Part shown: positions 8,336-10,000 of the stretch, one piece after another
How the letters are laid out: each line of letters opens with the position of its first letter
Numbering within the stretch: position 1 is the stretch's first letter
Translations under genes and position numbers: made by a program
Assembly: GCA_020216745.1 (NCBI GenBank)
Contig: JAIWNQ010000044.1
Coordinates: forward strand, 1 to 10,000
Direction of reading: 5' to 3'
Length of the DNA stretch: 10,000 bases
From: Candidatus Hydrogenedens sp.
GTDB lineage: Bacteria > Hydrogenedentota > Hydrogenedentia > Hydrogenedentales > Hydrogenedentaceae
The notes under the pieces: generated by a model
The model's input: only the letters and a program-made list of their open reading frames with translations
Databases searched by the model: none
What the model was told of the DNA's origin: nothing

Positions 8336-8414
8336 GCTACAGATATACACCTAAAACCTCTGATTAAATTTTTAAAATACATTCCTCTGTTCTAACTATA
8401 AATAGCAAATAGAA

Positions 8415-8451
8415 ACTTAAATTAAGTAAATACAAAAAAAAGAACTTAAGT
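8415..8451. repeat. pair of related palindromes, ACTTAA-A-TTAAGT and ACTTAAGT
   Basis: The first (8415-8427) has perfect 6-bp arms around one base; the second (8444-8451) is a perfect 8-bp palindrome with the same half-site ACTTAA/TTAAGT. Their centres are about 26 bp apart. The first ends at the candidate -35 and the second touches the TATAAT -10 of the 8526 gene. The arrangement resembles a tandem operator over a promoter, though AT-rich palindromes also occur by chance. Confidence 0.3.
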
Positions 8452-8456
8452 ATAAT
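8427..8456 (+). promoter_or_regulatory. candidate sigma-70 type promoter for the 8526 gene
   Basis: The perfect TATAAT at 8451-8456 serves as the -10 box. The best -35 at acceptable distance is TAAATA (8427-8432, 18-bp spacer), only three of six consensus bases. Transcription would begin near 8463, leaving a leader of roughly 60 nt before the TTG start. In such AT-rich DNA a chance TATAAT is likely, and the poor -35 suggests either an activator-dependent promoter or a false match. Confidence 0.35.
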
Positions 8457-8510
8457 AATGTCAGATTAAAAAGATTCAACAAACATGATATTATAAATGC
8501 ATATCAAATA

Positions 8511-8516
8511 AAAGGT
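8511..8516 (+). promoter_or_regulatory. ribosome binding site AAAGGT deciding a UUG start
   Basis: This is the only Shine-Dalgarno-like sequence before the 8526 gene. It is nine bases from TTG 8526, a good distance, but only four bases from an out-of-frame ATG at 8521 that reads four codons and stops. GTG at 8529 would be twelve bases away. The frame has no ATG until residue 109, past the membrane segment, so TTG 8526 is the best choice. Confidence 0.6.
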
Positions 8517-8525
8517 AAATATGTA

Positions 8526-9473
8526 TTGGTGCTAAAAAATATTAAACCTTCTCATATCTTAATTATCTGTGGACTTATCCTTTCGTTGTCTCTTTCTTTC
8601 TATCTATACGTTTATTCATCTTTTTCAAAGGCAACAGGATATAAATATTTCGTTCAGGATAATACCGTCGGCTATGTAATTACTCAACCTTCTCATATTC
8701 AGGCTTATATTCGAAAATTGGCTCCTTCAGCTACTCGATGGATAAAACAAGTTCCAAGATTCACATCCCTCCAACCTGGACCGATACGACTGGACTGGTT
8801 CCATAACCTACCTCGAGAAGCCTCTTTAGTATTTCATTACATCCCGTCCATGGGCTTTGAAACGCGCTTTATTATTCGAGAAAAACGAAATAGTTCCGCC
8901 TTCATTGAAGAACTTCATGCCTCTCATTTCGTAAAAGAGCTACGATTTATCCAATGGAAAAGCCATCAGTTTGCTAATATCCAAAGAGACATATGGCTCA
9001 ACGAAGGCTTTATCTATGGGAAACCGCCATATGCTCAGGATGTATCAATACAAACCTATACTTTGCCTTTACAAAACAATCATCTTGTCGAGATTTTTTG
9101 GTTAAACACAGACCAGAACTTATCTATTCTATTAGACCAGATATATCAGTCCTTCCCATCTCTACTCCGAAACTACTTGATAGATTGGCAAACAGCCATC
9201 GAAAACATATATTGGTTTCACAGCACCTTAGATTTAAAAGAGGACAATTTATGTCAAGGTGTACTAAATATTCAGGCAACCAATCCCATAAAAATCGATG
9301 AAATTCGACAAGGAGTTCAGTCCTTTAATGAATGGCTTCAATCCCAACTCCCGTCGTCAATGAAGTTTGAACTTACAGAGGAAAATAATTTTGAAACTTT
9401 AACATGGAATATCCGTTTCTATGATTTCGAACCCCAATTAAAACGAGCATTAGGGAACTTCTCCAATGAATAG
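8526..9473 (+). CDS. membrane-anchored protein of unknown function, first of a probable paralogous pair
   Basis: A 315-residue protein I do not recognise. The start is TTG 8526 (see the site at 8511). Residues 1-10 are short and basic, followed by one hydrophobic segment at about 9-31 (HILIICGLILSLSLSFYLYV) with no cleavage motif or lipobox. This suggests an inner-membrane anchor with about 280 residues outside the cytoplasm. The soluble part is rich in Trp, Phe and Tyr, has only one Cys (C243) and alternates strand-like stretches with helices. A block LPREASL (95-101), FIIREKR (115-121) and FIQW (141-144) recurs at nearly the same residue numbers in the downstream protein, so I infer common ancestry. 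No enzymatic motif is seen. The next gene begins 87 bp later on the same strand and the two are probably co-transcribed. Confidence 0.8.
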   Translation: MVLKNIKPSHILIICGLILSLSLSFYLYVYSSFSKATGYKYFVQDNTVGYVITQPSHIQAYIRKLAPSATRWIKQVPRFTSLQPGPIRLDWFHNLPREASLVFHYIPSMGFETRFIIREKRNSSAFIEELHASHFVKELRFIQWKSHQFANIQRDIWLNEGFIYGKPPYAQDVSIQTYTLPLQNNHLVEIFWLNTDQNLSILLDQIYQSFPSLLRNYLIDWQTAIENIYWFHSTLDLKEDNLCQGVLNIQATNPIKIDEIRQGVQSFNEWLQSQLPSSMKFELTEENNFETLTWNIRFYDFEPQLKRALGNFSNE

Positions 9474-9560
9474 AATATTCCAAGTTGGATTAAAACAAAT
9501 TTCTTATGTAAAATGTATCATCAAAATAGACAATGAAATAAAAAAATAAGGAACAAAACA

Positions 9561-10000
9561 ATGTCACCAAACATTAAGAAGGGTTGTTTAATTTCTTTTC
9601 TTCTATTTCTCGTAGTTGTTATTGTGGTAATCCTTATTGTAACATGGCACGTTAGTAAAAGTTATGGACTTACTAAAGCACCGTATATCCCTATTCCAAC
9701 TAAAATACCACCCAATGCAAACTGTCAAATTGTTTTGCGAACTGACCCTGCCCTGCCTATTTTGGAAAGAGTTCTCCCTTGGGAACAACTAAAGAGTCAA
9801 ACACCTATTCCTGCTCCTCAAACAACCATACCCATGGCTTTACCTTATGAATTGGGTTTCTGGGCTGTTACAGAATTCGCCCGAAGTCACGTTTCCTTTT
9901 CGTTAATTATTAATGAAAAACGTTTAGGTCCAATTGCTTATGAGATACTTCAAACTGAGCGACCCTGGGAAAACATCAAACAAATCATCTGGGATAAAGA
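9561..10000 (+). CDS. membrane-anchored protein of unknown function, second of the pair (3' end outside window)
   Basis: An open frame of 146 codons runs from ATG 9561 to the window edge with no stop. AAGGAA (9548-9553) lies seven bases upstream, an excellent ribosome binding site. Residues 1-8 are basic and 9-28 form a strongly hydrophobic segment (CLISFLLFLVVVIVVILIVT), so this should be another N-terminally anchored, externally facing protein. C9 precedes the hydrophobic core, so it is not a lipobox. A proline-rich linker (about 41-51, YIPIPTKIPP) is followed by a folded part containing LPYELGF (94-100), LIINEKR (115-121) and QIIW (141-144), collinear with the preceding protein. I cannot name the family. 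A loose resemblance to large bacterial proteins that start with a TM helix and a 'P-x-A/N-A' strand (DUF3352-like) is only an impression. Confidence 0.8.
   Translation, partial: MSPNIKKGCLISFLLFLVVVIVVILIVTWHVSKSYGLTKAPYIPIPTKIPPNANCQIVLRTDPALPILERVLPWEQLKSQTPIPAPQTTIPMALPYELGFWAVTEFARSHVSFSLIINEKRLGPIAYEILQTERPWENIKQIIWDK

Larger units (their letters stand above)
8231..8525. promoter_or_regulatory. divergent AT-rich intergenic region between ilvD and the membrane-protein pair
   Basis: This 295-bp stretch has no convincing gene and is richer in A+T than its neighbours. It must hold the start signals for ilvD (minus) and the 8526 gene (plus). On the minus strand a weak candidate is GCGACA (8314-8309), an 18-bp spacer and TATATG (8290-8285), each matching four of six consensus bases. 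On the plus strand there is a consensus TATAAT at 8451-8456. Three short palindromes (8321-8335, 8415-8427, 8444-8451) sit among these elements. No tRNA-like, riboswitch-like or terminator-like fold stood out. Confidence 0.5.

Overview
The window is a chromosomal segment of an AT-rich bacterium, judged by eye to be around 38-40% G+C. It shows no phage, plasmid, insertion-sequence or CRISPR signature. The lineage cannot be fixed from the sequence. The DUF2851 protein and a pair of unrecognised membrane-anchored proteins suggest a poorly sampled or uncultured phylum rather than a standard Firmicute, but this is inference. AUG, GUG and UUG starts are all used, usually with short A-rich Shine-Dalgarno sequences (AAGGA or AAAGG).

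Layout. Bases 1-396 hold the 3' end of a tRNA CCA-adding/poly(A) polymerase family gene. After a 115-bp gap comes a two-gene plus-strand unit, 512-4225. It encodes a MrfA (YprA)-type superfamily 2 helicase with a C-terminal four-cysteine zinc module, and a MrfB (YprB)-type DEDD exonuclease with C-terminal TPR-like helices. This is the helicase-nuclease pair known from mitomycin C repair in Bacillus. A 16-bp gap separates it from a convergent minus-strand unit read in the order ilvD (dihydroxy-acid dehydratase), a calcineurin-like metallophosphoesterase, and a DUF2851 protein. In that unit the first gap is 30 bp and the last two genes overlap by 40-55 bp.

A 295-bp AT-rich divergent region (8231-8525) carries the likely ilvD promoter, a plausible plus-strand -10 box and several palindromes. 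Downstream, 8526 to the window end encodes two consecutive single-pass membrane-anchored proteins of unknown function, the second cut by the window edge. They share a collinear pattern (LPxE, then IIxEKR, then IxW at nearly identical residue numbers), which points to divergent tandem paralogues.

How they fit together. MrfA and MrfB should act together on DNA lesions. ilvD supplies branched-chain amino-acid synthesis. The phosphoesterase and DUF2851 genes travel with ilvD but have no evident biochemical link to it. The least explained parts are the membrane-protein pair and the DUF2851 protein, which carries a possible nuclease-like motif. I found no clear new multi-gene system, and no convincing RNA gene or intrinsic terminator.
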